Assembly: GCA_026168455.1 (NCBI GenBank)
Contig: CM047426.1
Span: forward strand, 90,113,986 to 90,177,985
Source: Theocolax elegans
Lineage: Eukaryota; Arthropoda; Insecta; Hymenoptera; Cerocephalidae
Direction of reading: 5' to 3'
Length of the DNA stretch: 64,000 bases
Below, in pieces: positions 23,901-35,000 of this stretch (position 1 is its first letter; each line of letters starts with the position of its first letter). The notes under the pieces are model-generated. The model was not told the origin of the DNA and ran no database searches. It saw only the letters and a program-made list of their open reading frames with translations. A program made the position numbers and the translations under genes.

Positions 23901-26149
23901 CCTATGGTTTTTTTTGAAAATTATCATAATAGTTGTATTTGTATATATATTTTTTAAGTTATGTATAATGAAAATTTCAACTATGAAAACAATTAATATA
24001 TTTTTTGTAATATAATTATTCTTTTGGACATTATTAAATAAATATAATAAGCGAAGCAACGTTATATCATTAACTTATTAACTGTCGCCATATTTCATTA
24101 CAAAACTACTCTATACAATTTACTAAAATATTTCATAATTTATTTCAAACGTCCATTTTTCTTCTTATACTATAAGTTCTTTGCTTTTTAGTTACTTTGA
24201 AAAATAATTCTAAACAGTGCAAAATTTATATAATCCGTAGATTAATGTTAACAGAATAGAATCCTTTGACGCAGTGCGTTTGTGGCTCGGTTGAATTCAG
24301 TATAAACGAGCGGAGTAGTACTAATTACTGTAGTAAAACAAATAAGAGGAAGTTGTCATTTGTAGTTGTATCTATGGTTAAACTTACGGTCACAAACGAA
24401 CGGCTTATCAGAGTCACTGGCATCATAGTTGGCTTTCTTTCGCCCGCGACCTCCACCCTGAATTGAAAGAAATAATTAATATTTCAGAAATAAACATTTT
24501 CTATTATTTTATTTATCATTTTTTTACTCACTTTCGTCCTTTTTCCCGTTGGACTATCGGTCGCAGGAGGATGATTTCTGGCAGGATGATGACCACCTCC
24601 TCTTGGTTTTCTTCTTTTTCGCTTACTACTGTAACTTTCTTCATAATCAAAATCACTATCTGGGTCAGGTTCTTCATATGGATCTATGTCTATCATATCT
24701 TGATCATCGTAGAACCAGGCATCTTTACTATGTTCATCTTTTGAAATGCCATAAACATTTATTAAATTATAAATATAATAAATATAGTATAAAATAAACT
24801 ATGATTCATGTTTTTAATTTTGCCATTTATATATGCAAACTATTTAGTGTATATTAAAATTATTTTTTTATTATACCTTTTAACGCTAAGGAGTCTTTAC
24901 TGTCATCGTTTGCTCCAGGCACAGTACTTTCAACGCATTCAATGCCATCTTCAATGTCACCTCTTATCACCCTTTTGGGGTGAAAGTAATGCATTAAATA
25001 CTGCCTTCGTTTCTTTCGCCATCTTTTGCTGGGATATGTGTATATTTGGCCATGCAGTAAACCTGGAAGACGTTCTCTCGCGGACATAAACAAGGCTGAG
25101 TGGTTTTGTGCAACTCCTAAAGAAACAAATAAAAAGTATTATTATTATTAGAATCCTCTATAATAAATCAGAAAATAAGAAAATTATAGTTTTGTTTTTA
25201 ATTAAACAAATAAAATTGTTTATTGTAGTACTAGTATTAATTATAAAAACGTATGTACATAACTAACTATTATAATTTTTTTGAGCCACATAGATATAAA
25301 CAATAACTGATAATATTAAAAAAAATATTTACAGCTTTTATTTTATAAATAATAAAATGATAAATAATTAATTGAATATTACAAAATTTAAATACCAAGT
25401 AATAATGCAATTGAAAAGAAAATGAGAAATAAAGCGAAAAGATTTTGGAGCATGTTTAGTGCTAAGTAAGCCAAGGGTGTCCATGCAGGCACATACACAC
25501 ACTTGTCATTTAAATTCAAATAAACAAATAGACACGTGAGAAAGTCACAAGTCAGGAATACAAGAAATACCAAATACGCGAAGTTTGCGCAACCTCAAAA
25601 ATTTTCCAAATTCTCTCGTAAGTACATGTATAAAAAAATAAGAGAAAGAAAATAAAACGAAAGATATGCATGTCTATAGGTATATATAGGTATAGATATA
25701 AACGTGCTACGTGTCTTAGCGCGCTTTTTTGCTCGCGCTCCAAAACGATAATCATCTGCCCTCGCCTCGGTAAGCGTCGTTATATACGTCAAACGAAATA
25801 TACAAGTATCGTAGACAAATGTGGAAGTTGTAAAGTTAATTAAAAAAGTAAAGTAATACTTGAAATAAACTTACCCGTTTGAGAGTCTAGAAAAGGCATC
25901 CGTAACCTGCGTTCCCTGCATAGTCGGCTGTTGTAGGTAGACGAATTCTCAATGGCTTCCCTGTACGCCGAGTCGTTGAAGAAGCTACGTTACACAAACA
26001 TACAAGAGATTGTTATTAAAAGCTAATTAAATGGTTATTTAGACAGAATACACCGATTGGATTATTTACCTTTCGATTTTGTTTAAATTAGCTTCGTTGA
26101 CAACTTGTATTATTGAGTTGACGCTTGCGGGTGCGGACACCGCCGTCAT
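10151..26149 (-). CDS. d4: d4/Requiem (DPF family) double-PHD chromatin reader of BAF
   Basis: Nine coding exons, 5' to 3': 26149-26070, 25984-25875, 25116-24877, 24737-24532, 24457-24388, 22497-22342, 17882-17312, 11090-10978 and 10282-10151. The predicted product is about 559 residues. In order: DPF N-terminal domain ([17 protein letters not shown], then [10 protein letters not shown]); an acidic stretch and a basic patch ([13 protein letters not shown]); one Krüppel-type C2H2 finger (FVCDLC...YHYSHSH); a Gln/His/Pro-rich linker; and two tandem PHD fingers (YCDFCLGD...CSDCG, then [16 protein letters not shown]...WSCRLC). By family knowledge, DPF proteins read acetylated or acylated H3 tails as BAF-complex subunits in the nucleus. 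Oddity: exon 7 as assembled is 2 bases short of the phase needed between exons 6 and 8, and part of it is duplicated nearby (see findings). The introns are long (up to 6.2 kb). Confidence 0.92.
15989..16237. repeat. Diverged direct repeat in d4 intron 7
   Basis: Two units of about 70 bases, near 15989-16060 and 16163-16237. They share an A/T-rich lead (AAAAATYTGAAAAAATT) and a core ACCGTTACAGAGCG followed by a T run and CGA. They sit inside the GC-richer island at 15.4-16.6 kb, which may be an old mobile-element remnant. No coding domain was recognised. Confidence 0.5.
17226..17311 (-). other. Open read-through of d4 exon 7 into intron 7
   Basis: If the exon 7 donor at 17311 is not used, the PHD frame stays open for 28 more codons and ends at 17226 in a basic tail ([12 protein letters not shown]). 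That truncates PHD finger 1 after its CSDCG half and removes PHD2. The base composition is coding-like. A candidate alternative C-terminus by intron retention or internal polyadenylation; inference only. Confidence 0.35.
17789..17882. repeat. d4 exon 7 5' end, copy present twice
   Basis: The first ~94 bases of exon 7 (minus strand) recur at 18386-18481 with several single-base insertions or deletions in the GC-rich run. Both copies are preceded by an AG acceptor (TATAATAG here, GTATTAG at the other copy). Confidence 0.85.
17887..18385. repeat. 0.5-kb direct repeat, copy 1 (d4 intron 6)
   Basis: 499 bases that recur at 19208-19707. The only difference noticed by eye is one extra T in a T run, so the two copies are virtually identical. 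This copy sits between the two versions of the exon 7 start. Confidence 0.9.
18386..18481 (-). pseudogene. Truncated duplicate of d4 exon 7 start
   Basis: About 96 bases matching the start of d4 exon 7, preceded by a good acceptor (TTTGTGTGTGTATTAG), then breaking off into the 0.5-kb repeat. Spliced after exon 6, its frame runs open to the breakpoint, where the matching frame of the full exon continues into the PHD region. It is either a duplicated exon fragment or the second haplotype of exon 7 placed in tandem by the assembler. Confidence 0.7.
18484..19207. other. Single-copy spacer between repeat copies
   Basis: 724 bases present once, between the exon 7 fragment and the second 0.5-kb repeat. 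It is pyrimidine- and T-rich with no supportable ORF. In the minus-strand reading it is the intron sequence directly before the duplicate exon start; the full exon lacks it. Confidence 0.6.
19208..19707. repeat. 0.5-kb direct repeat, copy 2 (d4 intron 6)
   Basis: Second copy of the repeat at 17887-18385, offset by 1321-1322 bases. The near-zero divergence over non-coding AT-rich DNA implies a very recent event or an assembly artefact. Confidence 0.9.
19708..22318 (-). other. Rest of d4 intron 6
   Basis: AT-rich intron without recognisable genes. It holds a long GA microsatellite at about 20826-20945 and TA-rich patches near 21820 and 21905. A minus-strand AATAAA near 21885 could serve a short d4 transcript ending in exon 6. 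Confidence 0.6.
20826..20945. repeat. GA (AG) microsatellite
   Basis: About 120 bases of nearly pure AG dinucleotides with a few A and C interruptions, in d4 intron 6. Confidence 0.9.
22319..22341 (-). other. Open extension of d4 exon 6 to a stop codon
   Basis: The inferred exon 6 donor is CAG|GTTGGA at 22341, a weak match to consensus. Without splicing, the frame continues WSHKKK and stops at TAA (22321-22319). That would give a product with the DPF N-terminus and C2H2 finger but no PHD fingers. The phase calculation supports the donor for the full-length form; the short form is inference. Confidence 0.35.
22498..24387 (-). other. d4 intron 5
   Basis: 1.9-kb intron between the exon coding the start of the C2H2 finger and the exon coding its rest. 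AT-rich; a short GA run lies near 22600. No gene seen. Confidence 0.7.
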
Positions 26150-27169
26150 TTTGGGCCGCCGACTAGCATCGAACTGGATATATCATATATGCCGCGGCGT
26201 GTTTGTGTAAGTGCACGCCAGGTCGCCACTCGCCAGTGGTACACGGTACTAGTGAGTCAAGCGAGACACTACTCCCAGCCCCAGTGCGAAATCTATAAAC
26301 GCAGCGATCTTCCCGGAAGTCTTTGGCGCTGTTGTGAGCTGCGACCAACTACTCTGTATCTACTCCTTTTTTCATTTATCTTTCAAAATTTGAATTACTT
26401 TTATTGTCTTTTCTTAATCTCGAGGAAATTATAATATGTTGTATCTCTTTTGAACATATGTTGTTGTCAAACTTGTTTATTTCTCTTGGAACTCTTTACA
26501 TATACTTATACATTAAAAATTAAATTGCAAATAATTGAGATTTTTAAAAATTTATTTATTTTAGGGAATGTTGGACACAAACTACATTCATCTATAGCCT
26601 TTTCAAAGCTCAAACAGTACGTTTAAAAATATTAAACTAAAAATTAAATAATGAAAAATATATCTTAAGAAAAAATATTTACAGCTTCAAAATTATAACT
26701 AAAGTGTCGGTACCTTATATAAAAATTATTAATTTGAAGATGTGATAAAATTTGTGTATATTTAAAGCAAATACAAGAGTTAATGGGCCAAGACTAAAAT
26801 GATTCTAAATCATACATGTATCAATATATAATTTAAAAAATAAGTAATTTATAAATTAAATTTTTTTTTAGGTTTTTCTTTTACCATGAACTAGCTTTAA
26901 ACAATTAATTATTATACTTTACATAATTAATCATTTTTGTTTATTTTTTACGTATGGAAATTGTCGATAAAATTTTGTTTATTTTTTTAATAAAAGTTGG
27001 TTTGTTCAGACAATCTGTGTAGACAACAGCTATTAGATCTAGCTCCTTTTTAAAACAATAATACTTGATACAGTAATAATCTGAGGTATGTACAAGGACA
27101 TATTTAAATTTTCGATTGGATAACAGAGTTTTTTTAGGAATATCATACGTATAATATAATAATAATATT
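26150..27169. promoter_or_regulatory. d4 promoter/5' UTR and spacer to the IR pair
   Basis: The first ~200 bases upstream of the d4 ATG (26150-26350) are clearly richer in G+C and CpG than the surroundings, as expected for a housekeeping promoter and 5' UTR. The rest is AT-rich. A minus-strand AATAAA at 26978-26983 is the likely poly-A signal of the downstream IR gene. Confidence 0.5.
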
Positions 27170-30054
27170 TCAGAAAAACATAGGTTGATTAACGATTAAG
27201 AATTCAAATACATGTATGATCATAGCAAGTATGAATCCAATCATTAAAAGAAGTAAATGAGGTGAAAATTCGTATATATTGATACTCAAAGCGGTTAGAA
27301 TATCTTTTCGACATTTGGGCTTTTTGGGTTGCCATCTGATTAATTGTCGATTACGTAAACCCACCTCCGAAATTTTAGTCAATCTGCAAATACAATTATT
27401 AAAAATATGTATATTATAATTTTAAATAAACTCAGTTATATATAATACGACTATTTAAACATCTCTATCATTATTAAAAAATAATAGTATAAGACATTCT
27501 AAAGGTAGTAAAATCTTTTTGGAAATATAGGTGAACTTTAATGTTTATTAAAACAAAATGAAGATGATCTCTACTCAGAAAAAAAGGTCCTATTTAAAAT
27601 AACTATATATTTTGTTCAAATGAAGACATAATTCAATTATCGCGATTTTCACTATACATATCACAATCATAACGAATATTAAAATATTTCGTTATAAATT
27701 GTCGTAGAAATGACGACATACGTGTTAATATTTACTACAAAGTACTGTGAAGATTATAACAATCAAAGTATTTTTCTGAAACATTGCCTACGTATATTAT
27801 ATTGAGAATTACCCGACTCTGAACAACTCGACGATCGTACTGTTAACATGTGCACCAAAACTCCCAAACACTGGTCGAACTACGTGTACTTCCATTAATT
27901 CACAAATCTCTCTGTTTGCGTAATGCGCATTGATGTATGGATAAATTGTTTCAGGATACCCATGATACGCAAATCCACCATTTTTAACAAGTTTAATACC
28001 AACGTCGGCTGGTACATTTTCTCGTTCTATTTTTGACCAGTACTTATCATAAAATGTACGTAATTCCCAATCAACCGACTGTTAAATAATTTAAAATTGC
28101 ATGCATATATATATATACAATAAATTTGAAATTAGTATATATATATATAATTGTAAATAATTACTTTAAAAAAACTTTCTAAGCAGGCAATCCATTCTGA
28201 CGACATGCGCAGCTTCAATTTGCCAAATTCGATCAACGAGTCGTTAATTTTATAAATCTGATTGTCCAAACGATCTGTAACGACGCAAGCTGTGTAGAAA
28301 TTATATACGAGCAATCCACATATTAATATAAATAAAAAAGCTATGCGCGTTGATGTTCGTGTTATTTCCATATTTGTACCTATATAATGAAACATACAAT
28401 GAAACATTCAAATAATTAAAAATAAAAAGTTATTGACACGCGTGTCAAGTATGTATACCTTGCTGTACAGATGATCCAATAATTATTATAAGAGAATTCG
28501 AAAATAATACGATGTTTCCATCAGTACCATCGCAATATAGAAATAAAGTAAAAATTATTATACACGTTATTAGCAACAAAAACAATGCAATCCAAGCTCC
28601 TTTTGCGAATGGTTCTAATATTTCGTGCAATTTTATGTTGGTAGGCTGAGGATTTCGAAAAATGAAGAACGTCCTATATAGAGATTTATATATTAAACAA
28701 TATTGTGCAGGTTTAAAATTTTTTGATTTTATTAATGGTGCAGGTGAGGTACCTGTGAGGCCAATCCTGATGAATGAATTTAACCATATAAGTTCTTTGG
28801 GTATTCATCGTTACAGTTGTTCCCGTCAAATCAGCCGAATTGTTCATTATAGTATGTAATAATGGATTTATTGTATCATCTGGTGTCGGGTTTGGTACTT
28901 CGATAGACTCCAGCCTGTAATCAATTTTTAACTTATAGGGTTATTATCATCAAATAATTATTAAGTATCGGAGTAATCATTATTCCGATTTTATTTTTGA
29001 TCCTATAATAAAAACTGACAGACTCAAACACAGAGTATATTAATCTTAATGCATTTTGATTCTAGATATCAATTTTAAATAATTTTTTAATCGAGTCTTT
29101 CTTACGTAAAGTTGAACATTTCTGATAGATGTTTAAGGAGTTGGAAAGAAAATTTATTTACTGCATCTACGTTGTATTGACCAGTGTAATTTGTTAAATA
29201 TTCTTCCAAATTCACTTGATTTGGTTTAAATACACTCTAAACAATGGCAATTAACATAAATTATTGATTAATAGAGTTTTATTTTGAAGTAATAATTACT
29301 AACTTTAAAAAAGACTGCTTTTAAAGCGAGGCGGTGCAAATTTGATCGTCTCGCTAACTTTGGCTGCTTCAAACTGACATTGATACCATCCGTTTTATTC
29401 CAAGTGCCGAATGACGTGATGTTTAGGGCTGTACCTCGATCTTTAAATACGTTGTACACATCGTAAAGTTGATAGTTTGATGCATCCGAAGGTACAGCGA
29501 TCACAAAATCGGTTGAAATTCCAAATGATCGGTCGTCGAGGAGCTGAACAACGTTACTTAAATCTGACCCCAGTATCAGCCAAAAGTACAATTCGTCATA
29601 CATTCGATAATCCGAAGCCTAATTTATTAAATTATTATAAATACAAATTGTTTACACGACTTTTTTTTAAACAAGCTTACTTCAAACAACAGAGAAATTA
29701 ATGCTTCTTCATCGTAACAACGAGTGTCAAGAAAAATTCCAAGTTTCGAAAAAAAAGTATTTCTCAGCAAATAAATGTTAAAATCTTGATTTAATTTTTT
29801 TACTATTCCTGCAGTACCCACAAGATTGAAATTTTTTAATAGAATCATATCATCTGAAATTGAGCAATATAAATACTTTTTTATATCAATGAAATTCTTT
29901 TAACGATTTGCATACCTTCGACGCTATTGCAAGAGAACGATATAACTCTCGTTATATTTTTGTAGATAAAGTAGTCATAAATAAAATGATTCTCCATACT
30001 AGCGTAAACACTGTTTAATAAATAACATACAATCAAATATCTTACGGACATCAT
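27170..30054 (-). CDS. Ionotropic receptor, IR75 type, copy A
   Basis: Nine coding exons: 30054-29916, 29853-29681, 29618-29304, 29236-29106, 28914-28753, 28673-28459, 28379-28165, 28078-27813 and 27383-27170, giving 609 residues. It starts with a signal peptide (MMSVRYLIVCYLL). A divergent amino-terminal region follows, then S1 lobe, TM1 (WIALFLLLITCIIIF), pore loop (IIIIGSSVQQG), TM2 (AFLFILICGLLVYNFY), S2 lobe (NREICELMEVHV) and TM3 (PHLLLLMIGFILAM). By family knowledge, IR75-type subunits are olfactory ligand-gated cation channels for acids and amines, working with a co-receptor such as IR8a in antennal neurons. The family call rests on the overall architecture and the FRNPQP/CQQG-like blocks. 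The start is supported by the paralogue. It is the downstream member of a tandem pair with identical exon phases. Confidence 0.85.
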
Positions 30055-30060
30055 GCCACT
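29762..30060. repeat. Duplicated segment, copy 1 (IR copy A exons 1-2)
   Basis: About 300 bases covering part of exon 2, intron 1 and exon 1 of IR copy A. They recur at 31029-31327 at an offset of 1267 with about one base change seen. Confidence 0.9.
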
Positions 30061-30576
30061 TCACTTAAACGCTTGTAACTTCTAACCTATCAAATATTGA
30101 CATTCAAACCAAAGTTTAATAAAAGCTAAGATAAAATAGATATATTTAAAAAAAAGTACGTTCAAATCCGTTGAAATGGAGCAGAGTTATAACCGAATTA
30201 ATAACTAGAAGCAATTTTAAACAAAAATTGGGCAGTACAAATTTATTGATTTTTTTAAGCTAAATTTCTTCAAATTCTTAATTCGGCTATAACTTTGCTC
30301 CATTTTAATGGATTTGAACGTACTTTTTTAAAATGTATCTACTTTATCTCAGTTTTTCATTAAACTTTGGTTGAACGTCAATATATGATAGGTTAAAAGT
30401 TACAAGCGTTTGAAGTCTTGTCTCTATTTTTTGTAAATTTTGCTTTAACAGCGTATAACTTTTGAAAAAACGATTGTTAGAGTTTGCGGCTCTGGCTTTT
30501 TTCATATTTTTGTATAAGAAAACATATACTACAAGCTGGGCATGATCCGTTTCCCAAACATATGAGGGTCTCCTTG
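30061..30576. mobile_element. Long-inverted-repeat element (MITE-like), right part
   Basis: A large imperfect palindrome. The left arm (from about 30066: CGCTTGTAACTTCTAACC...) pairs with the right arm (about 30265-30410: ...GTTACAAGCG). The right arm continues to a terminus ending GGTCTCCTTG at 30576, followed by TTA. The outer ~160 bases of the left arm are missing here but present at 31330-31485 as the reverse complement of this right end. No transposase ORF, so non-autonomous. Confidence 0.7.
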
Positions 30577-30624
30577 TTAGTTAAATAACGCACGTCTTAG
30601 AATTAAACTTAAATCGTTGAACTT

Positions 30625-31029
30625 CATAATTATGTATATGAATATATCGATTTTGTGTCTATTATTGTAAGAAATCAATGCTCGTGAAACTTAAATCGCT
30701 ACTGAGTAATGAATTAATTACTTCATAAATGTTATATATACATAGTTTTTAATATATGCTTTCTTATAATCGAGGGTTCTGCCAATAAAAATAAAATAGA
30801 TAGATTATAATTATGAAGGTGCAATCCTTTTTTTTTTATTATTATTGGATTTATATTAATAAAATACAATTAAATATGTCGATTACTAACAAACATTTCT
30901 ATTACACATATGACAATAGCAAATATAGTCCCGATCAACAAGAGCAATAAATGTGGTGAAAATTCGTAGATCGTAAGACTCGAAGCGCTTAGAATGTCTT
31001 TACGACAATGAGGTTTTTTAAATGTATAT
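30625..31029. repeat. Duplicated segment, copy 1 (IR copy B last exon and 3' flank)
   Basis: About 405 bases recurring at 31640-32045 (offset 1015), including most of the last coding exon of IR copy B. The copies differ by a few bases in a T run near 30830. At the right edge the sequence switches at TCTC into the duplicate of IR copy A exon 2. Confidence 0.9.
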
Positions 31030-31032
31030 CTC
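30887..31032 (-). pseudogene. Partial duplicate of IR copy B last exon
   Basis: Carries the CRKDI...YEFSPHLLLLL transmembrane part and C-terminus of copy B without its acceptor. At its 5' side it is fused directly to a duplicate of copy A exon 2. It cannot be spliced as a normal exon; a by-product of the tandem duplication. Confidence 0.75.
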
Positions 31033-31327
31033 AGCAAATAAATGTTAAAATCTTGATTTAATTTTTTTACTATTCCTGCAGTACCCACAAGATTGAAATT
31101 TTTTAATAGAATCATATCATCTGAAATTGAGCAATATAAATACTTTTTTATATCAATGAAATTCTTTTAACGATTTGCATACCTTCGACGCTATTGCAAG
31201 AGAACGATATAACTCTCGTTATATTTTTGTAGATAAAGTAGTCATAAATAAAATGATTCTCCATACTAGCGTAAACACTGTTTAATAAATAACATACAAT
31301 CAAATATCTTACGTACATCATGCCACT
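31029..31327 (-). pseudogene. Partial duplicate of IR copy A exons 1-2
   Basis: Almost identical to 29762-30060: complete exon 1 with signal peptide and ATG (here at 31321) and a truncated exon 2. It has no downstream exons of its own and would splice only into the fused fragment. Confidence 0.75.
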
Positions 31328-31329
31328 TA

Positions 31330-31553
31330 CAAGGAGACCCTCATATGTTTGGGAACGGATCATGCCCAGCTTGTAGTATATGTTTTCTAATATAAAAATA
31401 TGAAAAAAGCCAGAGCCGCAGACTCTAACAATCATTTTTTCAAAAGTTATACGCTGTTAAAGCAAAATTTCCAAAAAATAGAGACTTCACTTTAAACGCT
31501 TGTAACTTCTAACCTATCAAATATTGACATTCAAACCAAAGTTTAATAAAAAG
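31330..31553. mobile_element. Long-inverted-repeat element (MITE-like), left part
   Basis: Begins CAAGGAGACC after a TTA, mirrors the right end at 30418-30576 as its reverse complement, then continues into the same left arm seen at 30061-30125 before breaking off near 31553. Together with the right part it defines an element with termini CAAGGAGACC/GGTCTCCTTG and a TTA on each side, a target-duplication pattern known from PIF/Harbinger-type elements. Confidence 0.65.
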
Positions 31554-31639
31554 CATAAAATCAATTTAATTTACACTAATATCATACACTGAGTAATAAT
31601 GAAACGATTTAGACAAGTTTTAATTTAACATCGTTTAAT

Positions 31640-32045
31640 CATAATTATGTATATGAATATATCGATTTTGTGTCTATTATTGTAAGAAATCAATGCTCGT
31701 GAAACTTAAATCGCTACTGAGTAATGAATTAATTACTTCATAAATGTTATATATACATAGTTTTTAATATATGCTTTCTTATAATCGAGGGTTCTGCCAA
31801 TAAAAATAAAATAGATAGATTATAATTATGAAGGTGCAATCCTTTATTTTTTATTATTATTGGATTTATATTAATAAAATACAATTAAATATGTCGATTA
31901 CTAACAAACATTTCTATTACACATATGACAATAGCAAATATAGTCCCGATCAACAAGAGCAATAAATGTGGTGAAAATTCGTAGATCGTAAGACTCGAAG
32001 CGCTTAGAATGTCTTTACGACAATGAGGTTTTTTAAATGTATATC
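31640..32045. repeat. Duplicated segment, copy 2 (IR copy B last exon and 3' flank)
   Basis: The functional version of the segment also found at 30625-31029. It contains the stop codon and a minus-strand AATAAA (31843-31848) for IR copy B. Confidence 0.9.
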
Positions 32046-35000
32046 TCCATAATTGTCGATGCCGTAAACCGACCTCCGTAATTTTGGTTAACCTGGTGAA
32101 ACAATATTATTTTGTAAAATTAAGAAATGTAATCTATATTGCTATATACGCAAAAATTTATATATATAATATATTTAAGGGGATGTCGGACCCAGAAAAT
32201 GGTCATTTTGTACTTTCTTTTATAAATAAATGAATAAAGTTTTTAAAAAACGCTGAACGTCAAGCCCTTAGGTATGTTTTAAATAATATATCCAAATTTT
32301 CCTAGATTTTTAAATCCATAATTTAATCACGATGTTTGGGTTGAAAGATTATGCTTTTTTGGACTAATAATTACCGACCAAACATTGTTTACTCAATTAT
32401 TATTTAAAAAATGCTTTTTCGTTAAAAAATCAAAACGTCAAGCCCTTCCTTATGTTTTCAGCTGTCCGTATGAATTTTTTCAGGTTTTTAATGCAATATT
32501 TTAGATATAATTTTTGGGTTGAAAGGTGCAGATTCCTGTAATTTAGGTCCGACATCCCGTTAAACATTGATAATTCATGACGAAAAGTTAATTCCACGCG
32601 AGCTTTTAATTGTTTAATAAAAATACTTTACACATATTTTTTCCAATTGCTTTAAAATACATAATACTTGTATATTCTCAAAGTTAATATTTAAAAGATC
32701 TATTTTAGATTAATTTCGACAAAAAATTTTGATTAGATGTTTCAAATATGTTAAATAGAGGAATGAAGGGTCTCGATTCAGGATATATATTATTAATGTG
32801 TCATATTATAAATAGTTTAAATAACGGAAAATATTTACCCAACTCTGGCCATTTCGATGACCGTACTATTAAAATGAAAAGCAAATGCCGCAAGCGTGAA
32901 TCGGCCAACGTGCACTTCCATCAATTCGCAAATTTCTCTATTATTGTAAGTCTTGTCGATGTAAGGGTAGAAATTATCCGGGTGGCCATGGTAAGCAAAT
33001 CCACCTTTTTGAACCAGTTTTATACCAAGTTGAGCAGGCATAAATTTATACTCTGCGGGTACTTTAGACCAATAGTTGTTGTAGAATTTTTGCACATCGG
33101 GTAACTAATAAAACAGAGAGACACGATTTTACAATAATAATCATAGTGTGTACACAAATTATCAGAACTTACCCTAAAAAAGTATTCTATATAATCTATC
33201 CGTTCGGATGATATGTTTAACTTGAGTTTACTAAATTCAGCTATCGAATCGTTTATTTTATAAATCGGATCGTTCAAACGAGCTGAAACGACGCAAGCCG
33301 TATAGAAGTTATATATGAGCAACCCAAATATAAGTATAAAGAAGAAAGCTATACGTGTCGAAGATCGAATTATTTTCATATTTGTCCCTTTATATAGATA
33401 TAAGACAAATAATAAGCTATAAATTTATATTTTCCAATAAATTTCGTTTAAAATAAAAACTTTGTTATTATACCTTGCTGCATGAATGCACCGATGGTTA
33501 GTAAAATAGCATTAGAAATTACAAGTATATTTTGGTCAACTCCATCGTAATAGAGGATTATTGTGAAAATTATCACACAGAATATAGTGAATAAAAGTAA
33601 CGCAATCCAAGCTTCATTCGCGAATGGTTCTAATATTTCGTACACTTTTATGTTGGTAGGTTGAGGATTTCGAAAAATAAAGCAAGTCCTACGGAAAATA
33701 AAAAAAAAATATATAGGTAGAATAAAATATCGTCGATAGTTGTATACGATATACCTGAAAGGCCAGTCTTGATGTACGAATTTTATTAAATAAGTTCTTT
33801 GTACGTTTATCGTTAGGGCTGAGCTTGTAAGGTCTGCTGAATTGTTCAATATAGTCCTTACCAAAGGACCTAAACTATCACCTACCTTCCAGTCTGGTGA
33901 AGGAATAATTTCTAAACTGAAAGTTTCGATGGATTAGACGGTTTTATCAAATTGTACAATATTGTATATTTTGTGCTATATCAAATGTGTAAGATAATTA
34001 TCACGTTAATAGAGTTTAAAATATTGGTGATTTAACATATCAAATGTAAGCTTACGTAAAGTTGTACAGATCCGATAGATGCTTGAGAATATAGTACGAA
34101 AATTTTGATATTGCGTCTGTATTGAACTCATTTGTGTGGTTTATAAAGTAATCTTCTAATTTCCTACCATCTGGTCTATATAAACCCTAAAACTTAAATT
34201 TACATATGCATTTCGAAGAGAATTATAGCTTATTATATAAAAATAGTAAAAATGAAGAGCAGAAGATATTGGCCAGATTGAAACATAGAAAGAATAATTA
34301 TTAAAAAATATTCTGGAAGCGTAAATGCTTGCCTTATAAGAGACTCCTTTCAGAAGTAAGCGATGCAGGTTTGATCGCCTCATTAATTTGGATTGCTTCA
34401 ATTTTATGATCATTCCATCCATTCTATTCCAAGTCCCGAGTGACGTGATGTTTAGGGCTGTGCCTCGATCTTTAAATACGTTGTACACATCGTAAAGTTG
34501 ATAGTTTGATGTATCCGAAGGTATGGCGATCACAAAATCGGTTGAAATTCCAAATGATCGGTCGTCGAGGAGCTGAACAACGTTACTTAAATCTGACCCC
34601 AGTATCAGCCAAAAATGCAATTCGTCATACATTCGGTAATCCGAAGCCTATATATATATATATATATATTACTATCGTTTAATAAAAGAAAACAGTATAA
34701 CTAAATCATACGTAATTATAAGTGGCAAATAAATTAGGTAAGTAAGTTTCTAAGTTTTTCTTCATTCAAAAAAATATTGTCTTGTACATACATCAAGAAA
34801 AAACGAAATAATAATATCCTCATCGTAACAGCGGGTGTCAAGAAATATTCCAATTTTCCAAAATACAGTATTTCCCAGTGAATATATTTGCAAATTTTCA
34901 TTTAAATTCATTAATGCTCCTTTAATACCAACTTTATTAAAATTCTTCAATAAAACAACGTTATCTGCAATCAGACTTTTACATTATTAAAGCCACATGT

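Noticed and set aside
30870..31115. 81-residue frame fusing the IR copy A exon 2 start with the IR copy B C-terminus
   Set aside because: It crosses the duplication junction at 31029, lacks proper splice partners and is explained by the tandem duplication or mis-assembly.
32748..33104. 118-residue plus-strand frame
   Set aside because: Antisense shadow of IR copy B exon 8.
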